From the NCBI RefSeq assembly GCF_002872335.1, contig NZ_NJAG01000027.1:1-61254 (forward strand): DNA of 61,254 nucleotides, given 5' to 3'. A model generated the notes under the pieces. The model was not told the origin of the DNA. It saw only the letters and a list, made by a program, of their open reading frames with translations, and ran no database searches. The DNA is from Siphonobacter sp. BAB-5405 (GTDB lineage: Bacteria > Bacteroidota > Bacteroidia > Cytophagales > Spirosomataceae). A program made the translations under genes and the position numbers. Below, piece by piece: positions 53,491-61,254 of the stretch. Positions within the stretch are counted from its first letter, which is position 1; each line of letters begins with the position of its first letter.

Positions 53491-54432
53491 ATGCATCAAA
53501 ACCGACGTTCCTTCTTACGGAACCTGGGCTTCGCAGCTGTAGCTACTACTGCCGCTTCCTCAACGATGGATGCGTGGGCCGAAACGGCGGCCAAAAAGCC
53601 CTTCTTTGAAATCTCCCTGGCGGAGTGGTCCCTGCACCGGGCCTTACGCTCTAAAAAAATGACCAATCTTGATTTTCCGGTCATGGCCAAAAAGGAGTTT
53701 GGCATCAGCATCGTCGAATACGTCAATCAGTTTTTTATGGATAAAGCCAATGACACCGCTTATCTAAAGGAATTACTGCAACGTTGTAAAGACAATGGGG
53801 TAAAGAACCACCTGATCATGTGCGATGGCGAAGGAAACCTGGGTGATAAAGACGCTGCCAAACGCAAAAAGGCCGTCGAAAATCACTACAAGTGGGTGGA
53901 CGCCGCCAAGTTTCTGGGCTGTAAGACCATTCGCGTAAACGCCGCGGGTGAAGGTACGGCCGAAGAGGTGAAGAAAAACGCTATTGAAGGGTTACACCAA
54001 CTCAGCGAGTTTGCTGCTAAAACGGGCATCAACGTCATTGTCGAAAATCACGGCGGGTACTCTTCCAACGGTCAGTGGCTGAGCGACGTCATGAAGGGTG
54101 TAAACCTGAAAAATTGTGGTACCCTTCCGGACTTCGGTAACTTCTGTATGAAACACAAGGCGGGTAATTACTTCGAGTGCGAAGAAGAGTACGACCGCTA
54201 CAAGGGTACGGAAGAACTCATGCCCTTTGCCAAAGGCGTATCCGCGAAAGTCTACAATTTTGACGAAAAAGGAGATTGCGTGGAGACGGATTACAGTCGA
54301 ATCATGAACATCGTAAAAAAATCGGGCTTCCGGGGTATTGTCGGCATTGAGTACGAAGGCGATAAACTTTCGGAAGAAGAGGGCATTCGCAAGTCGAAAG
54401 TTCTGCTCGAAAAGTGGTCTACATTAGCTTAA
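53491..54432 (+). CDS. Tat-exported sugar phosphate isomerase/epimerase-like TIM-barrel protein
   Basis: A 313-residue exported protein. Twin-arginine signal [20 protein letters not shown], then a xylose-isomerase-like TIM barrel (AP endonuclease family 2): [40 protein letters not shown] with the metal Glu, LPDFGNFC and [10 protein letters not shown]. It belongs to the exported sugar isomerase/epimerase group common in Cytophagales. The frame is open from 53389, but ATG 53491 begins the Tat signal. It forms a likely operon with the following Tat-exported oxidoreductase (45 bp gap); both use the TatABC system. Confidence 0.85.
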   Translation: MHQNRRSFLRNLGFAAVATTAASSTMDAWAETAAKKPFFEISLAEWSLHRALRSKKMTNLDFPVMAKKEFGISIVEYVNQFFMDKANDTAYLKELLQRCKDNGVKNHLIMCDGEGNLGDKDAAKRKKAVENHYKWVDAAKFLGCKTIRVNAAGEGTAEEVKKNAIEGLHQLSEFAAKTGINVIVENHGGYSSNGQWLSDVMKGVNLKNCGTLPDFGNFCMKHKAGNYFECEEEYDRYKGTEELMPFAKGVSAKVYNFDEKGDCVETDYSRIMNIVKKSGFRGIVGIEYEGDKLSEEEGIRKSKVLLEKWSTLA

Positions 54433-54477
54433 CTTTTAAACAGTTTTGGGTCCTGGACCTTACGCAGTACACATACT

Positions 54478-55947
54478 ATGGAAAAAAAATCTCCCTCTCG
54501 CCGCGAGTTTCTCAAAAAGGGAGCCCTGTCGGCAGCCGCATTTTACATTGTTCCCCGGCACGTGCTGGGAAAAGGATTTATCGCTCCTTCGGATAAACTG
54601 AATCTGGCTTCCATTGGAGCAGGTGGTAAAGGAGCCAGTGATATCTGGAATGCTTACAACAATGGGGCTGAAAACGTAGTAGCTCTTTGCGATGTAGACT
54701 GGAATGTAGCCGCTCAATCCGTCAAACGCTTCCCGAATGCCAAACGTTACCAGAATTACCGGGAAATGCTGGACAAAGAAGGCAAGAACATTGATGCCAT
54801 CACCATCTCAACGCCCGATAACACCCACGCCGTAATTGCTATGGCTGCCATGCAGGCGGGGAAACACGTCTACGTGCAGAAGCCCTTGTCGCACGATATT
54901 TACGAAGCCCGTATGATGACCGAAGCGGCTCGTAAGTACAAAATCGTGTCGCAGATGGGTAATCAGGGTGCTTCCAGCGTGGGTAGCTGGCAGATGGTCA
55001 ACTGGTTTAACGCCGGTTTGATCGGTACGGTGAATGAAGTACACATCTGGACGAATCGTCCGGTATGGCCGCAAGGTATTCCGGTACCTACGGGCAAGCA
55101 CGAGATGCCCGAGGGTTTGGCCTGGGATCAGTTTATTGGTCCGGCTCAGTACGTAGATTACACGCCAGCGTATCACCCCTTCAAGTGGCGGGGCTGGTGG
55201 AACTTCGGTACGGGAGCACTGGGCGATATGGGTTGCCACTTGATTGACCCGGCTTTCCGGGTACTGGGTCTGGGTTACCCGACGGAAGTAGAATGTTCGG
55301 CGGGTGCTGTATTCACGAAGGACTGGACGCCGGAATACATTCCCGAAGGTTGTCCTCCCTCAAGCTCCGTACAGTTGAAATTCCCCGAAACGAAGAAGAA
55401 TAAGTCAGCAGTAACCATGTACTGGTCGGATGGTGGTATTCGGGCCTTCCACCCGGATCTGATCCCTGCCGATGAGCCCCTGGGGGATGCCGACAGTGCG
55501 AATGGTGTAATCCTGATGGGGTCAAAAGGTATTATGACCTGCGGAACCTACGGACACGCACCGAAGCTCTACTTCAATAAAAAGAAGATGAGCGAGCAGG
55601 ATCTGGCCAAGTACAAGTGGACGGAAACGGAAATCCAGAAAATGCCTGAAAGTGGTCACCAGACGTCCTGGGTACGGGCCTGTAAAGAAGGATTTGGCTC
55701 AGAAACCCACAAGAAGTTAACGTCCTCGTTTGACTACTCAGGTCCGCTGACGGAAACGGTACTGATGGGTAACCTGGCTATTCGTAGTTACAACGTTCGC
55801 AAGCCGAACGCCGATGGTAAAGGTTTCGCTTACCCCGGTCGTAAGAAATTACTTTGGGATGGACCATCCATGCGAATTACCAACTTCGAAGATGCCAACC
55901 AGTTTGTCAAACGCGAGTACCGCTCCGGCTGGTCACTGGGATCGTAA
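54478..55947 (+). CDS. Tat-exported Gfo/Idh/MocA family oxidoreductase
   Basis: A 489-residue exported NAD(P)-dependent oxidoreductase. Tat signal PSRREFLKKGALSAAAFYIV, Rossmann motif ASIGAGGKGASD, DVDWN at the end of strand 2, the catalytic-site motif VYVQKPLSHDIYEARMM (the usual EKP is QKP) and the C-terminal sheet domain with WWNFGTGALGDMGCHLIDP. Such exported members act on periplasmic sugars such as keto-sugars or uronic derivatives; the substrate is unknown. The Gln instead of Glu before K-P is worth noting but is common in this subgroup. Confidence 0.87.
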   Translation: MEKKSPSRREFLKKGALSAAAFYIVPRHVLGKGFIAPSDKLNLASIGAGGKGASDIWNAYNNGAENVVALCDVDWNVAAQSVKRFPNAKRYQNYREMLDKEGKNIDAITISTPDNTHAVIAMAAMQAGKHVYVQKPLSHDIYEARMMTEAARKYKIVSQMGNQGASSVGSWQMVNWFNAGLIGTVNEVHIWTNRPVWPQGIPVPTGKHEMPEGLAWDQFIGPAQYVDYTPAYHPFKWRGWWNFGTGALGDMGCHLIDPAFRVLGLGYPTEVECSAGAVFTKDWTPEYIPEGCPPSSSVQLKFPETKKNKSAVTMYWSDGGIRAFHPDLIPADEPLGDADSANGVILMGSKGIMTCGTYGHAPKLYFNKKKMSEQDLAKYKWTETEIQKMPESGHQTSWVRACKEGFGSETHKKLTSSFDYSGPLTETVLMGNLAIRSYNVRKPNADGKGFAYPGRKKLLWDGPSMRITNFEDANQFVKREYRSGWSLGS

Positions 55948-55963
55948 TGAATATTGAATGATA

Positions 55964-56020
55964 GAAAGAGTGGATGATAGAAGGAATTTAGTTTTCACTC
56001 CTTCTATCATCCACTCTTTC
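55964..56020. terminator. 22-bp perfect inverted repeat between convergent genes
   Basis: GAAAGAGTGGATGATAGAAGGA (55964-55985; 22 nt) is exactly repeated inverted at 55999-56020, with a 13-nt loop. There is no T-run, so it may be a bidirectional terminator or an mRNA-end stabilising stem. Confidence 0.65.
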
Positions 56021-56023
56021 AAA

Positions 56024-56410
56024 TTATTTCACTGGCGTACCCTGCTGAAACGTAATCTCCGAGGCCAGACCTACGGAAGAAAACCGGATCGCTACGGAAG
56101 CCGCCTCTGATCGTTTCGTAATGTCTTCACAATGCGGGCCTGTTTCGAGGAAGTACACGTAGTACTCCTCATTGCGGTCCGCAATTTGATTAATATCGGG
56201 TTTACCGAAAATTTCCACGAAATCATTGGAAGTAGTGCCTTTCAGGATTTGCCGGATTTTTTTGAAATCCGGTACTAAGGTTTGCCGTACACCCTGACAG
56301 CCGCCTTTGTCGGCTTTCCACTTATCTACCGGGAATCCCTGTAGGTCGGGTTTAGGTTTACAGGCTGTGAGCAATAGCAAAAAGCAGGAAAAAAAGAGGA
56401 GACTACGCAT
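56024..56410 (-). CDS. Small lipoprotein of unknown function
   Basis: A 128-residue exported protein: signal MRSLLFFSCFLLLLTAC with the lipobox LTAC, then a mature domain with ADKGGCQGVRQTLVPDFKKI, FGKPDINQIADRNEEYYVYF and a possible Cys pair (CQG and HCEDI). The pattern 'DF..FGKPD....N.EYYVYFLE' resembles small BamE/SmpA-like lipoproteins. Convergent with the oxidoreductase gene. ATG 56410 is chosen to give a standard signal. Confidence 0.65.
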   Translation of the reverse strand: MRSLLFFSCFLLLLTACKPKPDLQGFPVDKWKADKGGCQGVRQTLVPDFKKIRQILKGTTSNDFVEIFGKPDINQIADRNEEYYVYFLETGPHCEDITKRSEAASVAIRFSSVGLASEITFQQGTPVK

Positions 56411-56501
56411 ATAAATCGGTGTTGTAAAAATCAAAATTCAGCTTGCTGGCCGGAACTACAAAAAAAATGTCCATACTTTAGCCAAACTCTGAAATAGTTT
56501 T

Positions 56502-56509
56502 TAAGTTTG
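56502..56509 (+). promoter_or_regulatory. Predicted -7 box of the trp leader promoter
   Basis: TAAGTTTG matches TAnnTTTG. It lies 21 bp upstream of the leader-peptide ATG, so the mRNA would begin near 56515. Confidence 0.55.
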
Positions 56510-56530
56510 TCGAAATTAATACATCTGACT

Positions 56531-56584
56531 ATGAACGTTTCATTCGCAAAAGCTTGGTGGTGGCAACTGGGATCTCTCCGTTGA
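56531..56584 (+). CDS. trp leader peptide
   Basis: Seventeen codons, MNVSFAKAWWWQLGSLR, then TGA. Codons 9-11 (56555-56563) are TGG TGG TGG: three consecutive tryptophans in a 17-residue peptide directly before trpE. Trp is the rarest amino acid, so chance is unlikely; this is the sensor of an attenuator. Confidence 0.8.
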   Translation: MNVSFAKAWWWQLGSLR

Positions 56585-56670
56585 ACAGCCTCTTTTTGCG
56601 TCATGTAAGCGAATCAATAAGCACAAGCCACAACGCGCTGTTCAGCCGAACAGTCGGGCGTTGTGCGTTT
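56582..56670 (+). promoter_or_regulatory. trp attenuator (antiterminator/terminator switch)
   Basis: The terminator hairpin is built from CACAACGC/GCGTTGTG (56629-56636, 56658-56665) around an inner CTGTTC/GAACAG (56638-56643, 56648-56653). The same CTGTTC can pair with TGAACAGC at 56582-56589 (GCTGTTCA at 56637-56644), which is the leader stop region. These two states exclude each other. A ribosome stalled at the Trp codons leaves 56582-56589 free and favours antitermination; one finishing at the stop covers it and lets the terminator form. It resembles the described Bacteroid-trp leader motif. Confidence 0.7.
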
Positions 56671-56756
56671 AAATCCCTTAGTAACCTTCACACGGAGGTA
56701 GTTTAGCTGGTAAAGCGGCGGTCTGCCCACCCGTGCGAATAACGAATCAACGTACT

Positions 56757-58172
56757 GTGAAAAACTTTTCAATTACGACCCATCACCGCCGCTTGCTGGC
56801 CGATATGCTGACGCCCGTGAGTGCCTATCAACGCTTACGGCGTCAGTTTCCGAACACCGTTTTGCTGGAAAGTGCCGATTACCACGCCATGCAGAACAGT
56901 ATGAGTTTTATTGGCTGCGATCCCGTCGCCAGCTTTATCCTGGACGAAGACGTTGTAACGCAAAAATTTCCTGACGGTACTACCGAGCAGTTTACCCTCG
57001 AACGCCGGAAAGACGCCGTAGCTGCTCTGCGGAATTTTGCGGGTTGTTTCGAAGAAAAAAACGCGGGCTTTCCCTTTCCTACGGGCGGACTCTTTGGCCA
57101 CATGACCTATGATTCGGTGGAATACTTCGAAGACATCGAAATTCAGCCCAAAAGCCCCGAGTCAGCCATTCCGCAGATTGTCTACTATGTCTATCGGTAC
57201 GTCATCGTGTTCAACCACTTTAAAAACGAAGTGTACCTCTTTGAACATCAGTACGGCAATACGCAAAACAAGAATACGGAAGGGTTAAGTCAACTGGAGT
57301 TTCTGATTCAGACGCCTAAAACGTCTTCCGGGAAGTTTAAGCTGGAAGGCGAAGAGGAAACCAATCGGACGGATGAGGAAATGCGGGAAGTCGTCAACAA
57401 ATGCATTGGCCATTGCTTACGCGGCGATGTGTTTCAGATTGTACCGTCCCGCCGTTTTTCGCGTACGTTTGAAGGCGACGATTTTCAGGTATACCGGGCT
57501 CTGCGTTCCATCAATCCTTCGCCGTATCTATTTTACTTCGACTTCGGCACGTACCATATTTTCGGCTCTTCGCCCGAAAAACAGATTTTCATCAAAAACG
57601 GACTGGCCGAAATACACCCTATCGCGGGTACCTTCCGTCGGACAGGCGATGATGAACGCGACGCTGAACTGGCCCGTGAGTTACTGGCCGATCCGAAGGA
57701 ATCCGCCGAACACGTGATGCTGGTGGATTTAGCCCGAAACGATTTAAGTCGGAGCAGTGATTCCGTACAGGTAGAAACATTCAAGGAGGTGCAATACTAT
57801 AGTCACGTCATTCACCTGGTTTCGAAAGTGGTGGGTAAGATGACGGCGGGTACCAATCCCCTGCAACTCGTGGCAGACACTTTTCCGGCGGGTACGCTGT
57901 CCGGTGCTCCCAAGCACAACGCCATGACGATCATTAACCGTTACGAAACGACCAACCGGAGTATCTACGGGGGAGCCATTGGTCATTTGAACTTCAATGG
58001 AGATTTCAACCACGCCATCGCCATTCGTACCTTCCTTAGTAAAAACAATACGCTGTTTTATCAGGCCGGTATGGGCGTCGTAGCGAAGTCGAACGTAGAG
58101 AGCGAATTACAGGAAATTCACAGTAAACTGGCCGCTTTACGCAAAGCGATGGAAATGGCGGAAGAGCTATGA
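56757..58172 (+). CDS. trpE: Anthranilate synthase component I
   Basis: Converts chorismate to anthranilate with ammonia from TrpG. About 471 residues. N-terminal domain with ILLESADYH-type (VLLESADYHAMQ) motif of the Trp-feedback site. Chorismate-binding domain motifs: FQIVPSRRFSRTF, SSPEKQIF, PIAGTFRRTGDDERDAELA, PAGTLSGAPK and GGAIGHLNFNGD. There is no ATG at the expected start: GTG 56757 (V/MKNFSITTHHRRLLADMLTPV) fits the family; an in-frame GTG at 56733 is also possible. First gene of the operon trpE-trpG-trpD, behind an attenuator. Confidence 0.95.
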   Translation: MKNFSITTHHRRLLADMLTPVSAYQRLRRQFPNTVLLESADYHAMQNSMSFIGCDPVASFILDEDVVTQKFPDGTTEQFTLERRKDAVAALRNFAGCFEEKNAGFPFPTGGLFGHMTYDSVEYFEDIEIQPKSPESAIPQIVYYVYRYVIVFNHFKNEVYLFEHQYGNTQNKNTEGLSQLEFLIQTPKTSSGKFKLEGEEETNRTDEEMREVVNKCIGHCLRGDVFQIVPSRRFSRTFEGDDFQVYRALRSINPSPYLFYFDFGTYHIFGSSPEKQIFIKNGLAEIHPIAGTFRRTGDDERDAELARELLADPKESAEHVMLVDLARNDLSRSSDSVQVETFKEVQYYSHVIHLVSKVVGKMTAGTNPLQLVADTFPAGTLSGAPKHNAMTIINRYETTNRSIYGGAIGHLNFNGDFNHAIAIRTFLSKNNTLFYQAGMGVVAKSNVESELQEIHSKLAALRKAMEMAEEL

Positions 58173-58268
58173 GTTTAGCGTGAAGGGAACGCTAATCGGG
58201 CCAAATGCTTATAAAACCAGCTGATTGTTGATGACTAGCAACAATCAACCAACAACGAACAACAAAAA

Positions 58269-58838
58269 ATGCCTTACAAAATATTAGTACTCGATAATTA
58301 CGATTCGTTCGTGTACAACCTGGTGTATCTATTAAAGGAAATGGGTCACGAGGTGGATGTCTTTCGCAATGATAAGATTACCCTCGAAGAAGTAGCCCAG
58401 TACGATAAGATCCTGTTGTCGCCTGGTCCGGGTATTCCTGAGGAAGCGGGGATTATGCTGGATTTGATTCGGGAATACGCACCCACCAAATCCATCTTTG
58501 GCGTTTGTCTGGGCCATCAGGCCATCGGCGAAGCCTTTGGAGCGAAATTGCATAACATGGGCGATGTTCTGCACGGCGTAACGACCAAGTGCGTCATTAC
58601 CGATACTACCGAGAAGTTATTCCAGGGTTTGCCCGAATCCATTGAAGTATGTCGGTACCATTCCTGGACGGTAGTACCCGAGTCTATGCCCGAAGAATTG
58701 AAAGTAACTGCCGTTGATGAAAATGGCTTTGTACTGGCCGAGGCTCATACAACATACGATGTTCGTGGCGTGCAGTTTCACCCCGAAGCGTATCTGACTG
58801 AATATGGAAAAGAAATGTTGAGTAACTGGTTGAAATAA
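58269..58838 (+). CDS. trpG: Anthranilate synthase component II (glutamine amidotransferase)
   Basis: Glutaminase subunit of 189 residues. ILVLDNYDSFVYNLVYLL start; class I triad: Cys in GVCLGHQAIGEAFG, His and Glu in VQFHPEAYLTEYG. It delivers ammonia to TrpE, and a homologous subunit can also serve PabB. 96 bp behind trpE. Confidence 0.96.
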   Translation: MPYKILVLDNYDSFVYNLVYLLKEMGHEVDVFRNDKITLEEVAQYDKILLSPGPGIPEEAGIMLDLIREYAPTKSIFGVCLGHQAIGEAFGAKLHNMGDVLHGVTTKCVITDTTEKLFQGLPESIEVCRYHSWTVVPESMPEELKVTAVDENGFVLAEAHTTYDVRGVQFHPEAYLTEYGKEMLSNWLK

Positions 58839-58885
58839 ATCATTCACTCCGTTTTCCTTCTATATATATAAGCCAAAACTTACGC

Positions 58886-59872
58886 ATGAAAGAGCTTCTT
58901 TCCCACTTGTTAAACCAACAAGCCCTAACTACCGAACAGGCCTATCAGGCTCTGCTCTCCATTGGTCAGGGTGAAGTAAATCCTTCCCAAACGGCTGCTT
59001 TTCTAACGGCCTATGCGATTAAGGGACTCAGCGTTCCTGAACTCAATGGATTCCGGCGGGCCATGCTGGAGCTTTGCGTTGCCGTCGATTTCCGGGAATT
59101 CGAACCCATGGACGTATGCGGTACGGGTGGCGATGGGAAAAACACCTTCAATATTTCCACGACTTCAGCTTTTGTGGTCGCCGGGGCAGGGCAGACGGTT
59201 GCCAAGCACGGCAATCACGGCGTTTCGTCTTCGGTCGGTTCTTCAACAGTGATTGAACGATTGGGCTATCAGTTTACGAATGATTACGATCACTTGCGGC
59301 GGCAACTCGAATCGGCGGGTATTTGCTACCTGCATGCTCCCTTGTTTCACCCGGCCATGAAGCACGTAGGGAATGTCCGTCGGGAGCTTGGATTCAAGAC
59401 TTTCTTTAATTTATTGGGTCCTTTGATGAATCCGGCTTTTGTACAGCGACAGCTATCGGGCGTGTACAATCCCGATGTAGCCGAATTGTATGCGGGGGTA
59501 CTGCGATCCGCTGGTGTACGGTTTGCGATTGTGCATGCTTATGATGGCTATGATGAAGTATCGCTTACGGGAAATTTTCTGTTGATGAACAACCATGAAA
59601 CCCGTCAGGTGAGTCCCGAAGAAATGGGATTGAGCCAATGGTCGCAGGAAAGTCTGGCGGGTGGAAACAATTTGCAGGAATCCGCCGACCTACTGGTTCG
59701 CATTCTAGAGAATCGCGGAACGCCAGCCCAAACTCAGGTAGTACTGGCTAATGCAGCGACTGCTTTGTACGCCGCTCAGGATATTTCACTGGAGGAAGCC
59801 TTGGATCAGGCTAAGGAGTCGCTGGAAAGTGGACGGGCGTATCAGTCACTGAAAACCCTACTAAGTGCTTAG
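58886..59872 (+). CDS. trpD: Anthranilate phosphoribosyltransferase
   Basis: Adds phosphoribose from PRPP to anthranilate. It has 328 residues, normal. CGTGGDGKNTFNIST (PRPP site), KHGNHGVSSSVGSSTVIERLG and GPLMNPAFVQRQLSGVYN are family motifs; VHAYDGYDEVSLTG is the late metal-binding motif. 47 bp behind trpG. No trpC, trpF, trpB or trpA follow in the window. Confidence 0.96.
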   Translation: MKELLSHLLNQQALTTEQAYQALLSIGQGEVNPSQTAAFLTAYAIKGLSVPELNGFRRAMLELCVAVDFREFEPMDVCGTGGDGKNTFNISTTSAFVVAGAGQTVAKHGNHGVSSSVGSSTVIERLGYQFTNDYDHLRRQLESAGICYLHAPLFHPAMKHVGNVRRELGFKTFFNLLGPLMNPAFVQRQLSGVYNPDVAELYAGVLRSAGVRFAIVHAYDGYDEVSLTGNFLLMNNHETRQVSPEEMGLSQWSQESLAGGNNLQESADLLVRILENRGTPAQTQVVLANAATALYAAQDISLEEALDQAKESLESGRAYQSLKTLLSA

Positions 59873-59910
59873 GCAATACCAACGCTTTTCTAACCTATAT
59901 ATATACACCT

Positions 59911-60705
59911 ATGAAAATCGCACTGATTGGAGCCGGAAACGTAGCTCATCATCTTGCGGTAGAATTAGAGGGGGCCGGACACGACATCATCACCGTCTAT
60001 AGTCGAAAGTTGCCGAACGCTGAGGCACTGAGCGACCGACTATCCATAGCCGTAGCAACGAACGAACTAAACTTTGCCGAAAGCGAAGCCGAACTCTTCT
60101 TACTCACAACGAGTGACGACGCTCTGGAAAAGATCATCCCACAGATCGTATGGCCGGAGGAGGCGTTGGTGGTACATACAGCCGGAGCAAAATCATTAAC
60201 CGTTTTGCAAAACTTGCTGCGGGTACACAGCGATGTTCCCTTACGCACGGGCGTTTTCTATCCCCTGCAAAGTATTAATAAGAAGATACCGCTGAACTGG
60301 AAGGAAGTGCCCATCTGTATTGAGGGAGCGGATGAGGAAATTGAACACCAGTTGATCGAAATCGCCCGAACCATTAGTGATGAAGTATACCTGGTCAATT
60401 CCGAAGAGCGACTACAGTTACATTTGGCGGCCGTATTAGCGAATAACTTTCCCAATCATCTCTGGGCTCTCACCAAAGACTTACTAGCCGAGCATAATCT
60501 GGACTTCGAATTAATGAAGCCTATTCTAAAGGAAACTCTGCGTAAAGCATTGGACGCAGATCATCCAGCTGAAGTTCAAACCGGTCCCGCCCGAAGAGGT
60601 GATCAAACTACGATGGCTCGCCATCTACAGTTATTGGAAGATCAACCCGAGTTAGCCCGTATCTACCAAACCATCTCGGAAAGCATTATGCGATGGTATT
60701 TATAG
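59911..60705 (+). CDS. Rossmann-fold/DUF2520 protein (6-phosphogluconate dehydrogenase-like)
   Basis: A 264-residue protein. N-terminal NADP-binding domain with MKIALIGAGNVAHHLAVELEG (GxGxxxxxL), then an LTTSDDALEKIIPQIV segment. The C-terminal DUF2520 helical domain contains LHLAAVLANNFPNHLWALT and a final TGPARRGDQTTMARHL. The layout resembles ketopantoate reductase or proC-like dehydrogenases; the substrate is unknown. It is 38 bp behind trpD on the same strand and may share the operon. Confidence 0.85.
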   Translation: MKIALIGAGNVAHHLAVELEGAGHDIITVYSRKLPNAEALSDRLSIAVATNELNFAESEAELFLLTTSDDALEKIIPQIVWPEEALVVHTAGAKSLTVLQNLLRVHSDVPLRTGVFYPLQSINKKIPLNWKEVPICIEGADEEIEHQLIEIARTISDEVYLVNSEERLQLHLAAVLANNFPNHLWALTKDLLAEHNLDFELMKPILKETLRKALDADHPAEVQTGPARRGDQTTMARHLQLLEDQPELARIYQTISESIMRWYL

Positions 60706-60918
60706 GTATTGCGAAAGAAAGAATAGATTAAGCTGAGGAGTGACCGTATAAAGGTGAAGGAAGTGGAGCAAGTGCCAAAGAAGTGGGCAGTAGTATGGTT
60801 TTAGGGGGTAAAAGGAGGTAACTGAGGGGCTGTAAAAAAGTTTTGAGAATTTTACAGCATTAAGTCACTGTAAATCAGCAGGTCTTCAAAAAGGTCAGTA
60901 AATATTTTCAAAGTAGGC

Positions 60919-60950
60919 TTGACAAGGGTGTTTTTCTTGTCCTATCTTTG
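60919..60950 (+). promoter_or_regulatory. rRNA-type promoter P1
   Basis: TTGACA (60919-60924), 18 nt, TATCTTTG (60943-60950). Near-consensus for the Bacteroidota housekeeping sigma. Confidence 0.8.
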
Positions 60951-61073
60951 CACTCCCAAACGACGGGAAAGGCACTGGAAAGACGGTGTAAACACTTGAG
61001 GCAAAGGCAGTTAAGCGAGGGATGAGGCGGTGGAAAGAAGCGAAGAAGCTGAAAATAAATTTTCACTTTTTTC

Positions 61074-61105
61074 TTGACAAGCGGCTTAGAAATGACTTAC
61101 CTTTG
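61074..61105 (+). promoter_or_regulatory. rRNA-type promoter P2
   Basis: TTGACA (61074-61079), 18 nt, TACCTTTG (61098-61105). Confidence 0.8.
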
Positions 61106-61222
61106 CAGTCCGGTTTTGAAAGTAGGGTCGGCAGTAAAAGCGAAGAGAGAAAGGAAGTGAGAAGTTGGATGAGGGGTTTGGTTTTCAACGGAAAGCTTGA
61201 AAAAATAAATTTCAACTTTTTC

Positions 61223-61253
61223 TTGACAATTGAAATTGAGTCTTGTATCTTTG
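61223..61253 (+). promoter_or_regulatory. rRNA-type promoter P3
   Basis: TTGACA (61223-61228), 17 nt, TATCTTTG (61246-61253). It ends one base before the window edge. Confidence 0.8.
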
Positions 61254-61254
61254 C

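Larger units (their letters stand above)
60706..61254 (+). other. Promoter region of an rRNA operon, truncated by the window edge
   Basis: No gene. About 550 bp that carry three strong tandem promoters (described separately), each preceded by A/T-rich upstream tracts. P2 and P3 share a nearly identical upstream block (AAAATAAATTT...TTTTCTTGACAA). This density and strength of promoters are typical of ribosomal RNA operons; the 16S gene should begin just right of the window. Confidence 0.75.

Noticed and set aside
56690-56756. tRNA-like sequence (GGTAGTTTAGCTGGTAAAGCGG) before trpE
   Set aside because: Resembles a D arm, but no anticodon or T arm follows.

Overview
The window looks like chromosomal DNA of a Bacteroidota, most likely order Cytophagales (Spirosoma-like). 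The signs are a T9SS-sorted protease with a C-terminal sorting domain, Bacteroidota promoters (TTG, about 18-20 nt, TAnnTTTG), DUF2961/VCBS and Tat-exported sugar-metabolism proteins, and a long-form IspH. No 16S gene is inside the window, so the genus is not fixed. Most of it is ordinary core genome with short intergenic regions closed by rho-independent terminators.

Region 1 (1-31285), core: secreted subtilase, tatC, glyA, MCE/MlaD protein, L,D-transpeptidase-rdgB operon, dsbD, TerC, amino-acid permease, redoxin, outer-membrane barrel, 5-formyl-THF cyclo-ligase, a candidate 6S-like RNA, asd, a lipoprotein, uvrB (one-base frameshift), an unknown UDG-like protein, a divergent HxlR/NAD(P)-reductase pair, an unexplained structured intergenic region, a broken ECF sigma gene with its coupled membrane partner, a DUF2961 hydrolase, an FG-GAP protein, a gmhB-like phosphatase and gcvT.

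Region 2 (31286-46409), an integrated mobile element of about 15.1 kb. It sits in the 3' end of a tRNA-Arg(CCG) gene: the intact tRNA lies at the right end and a 21-nt near-copy of its 3' end marks the left end. Replication and maintenance genes (TOPRIM primase, small RHH/coiled-coil and membrane proteins, XRE regulator, HTH protein, tyrosine integrase, VirE-type ATPase) and two iteron-like repeat regions frame a much more AT-rich cargo. The cargo holds a DUF3800 protein, a NACHT NTPase, a SIR2/NDT-like/HEPN three-domain protein, gene remnants (one resembling a CHAT C-terminus) and an HNH endonuclease. No relaxase or conjugation genes are visible, so it looks like a satellite-like or helper-dependent island. 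The NACHT plus SIR2-NDT-HEPN pair is the best candidate for an undescribed anti-phage system.

Region 3 (46390-61254), core again: tRNA-Arg and tRNA-Met, era, der, guaB, a DEDD exonuclease, ispH, two Tat-exported sugar-metabolism proteins, a small lipoprotein, then a trp operon (trpE-trpG-trpD) behind an attenuator whose leader peptide has three consecutive Trp codons. It is followed by a Rossmann/DUF2520 protein. The window ends in three tandem strong promoters that almost certainly drive an rRNA operon just beyond the edge.

Four genes (uvrB, the sigma factor, the NACHT gene, the integrase) are each broken by a single-base indel, three of them in 4-base homopolymers. This may be sequencing error rather than biology and should be checked before any of them is called a pseudogene.
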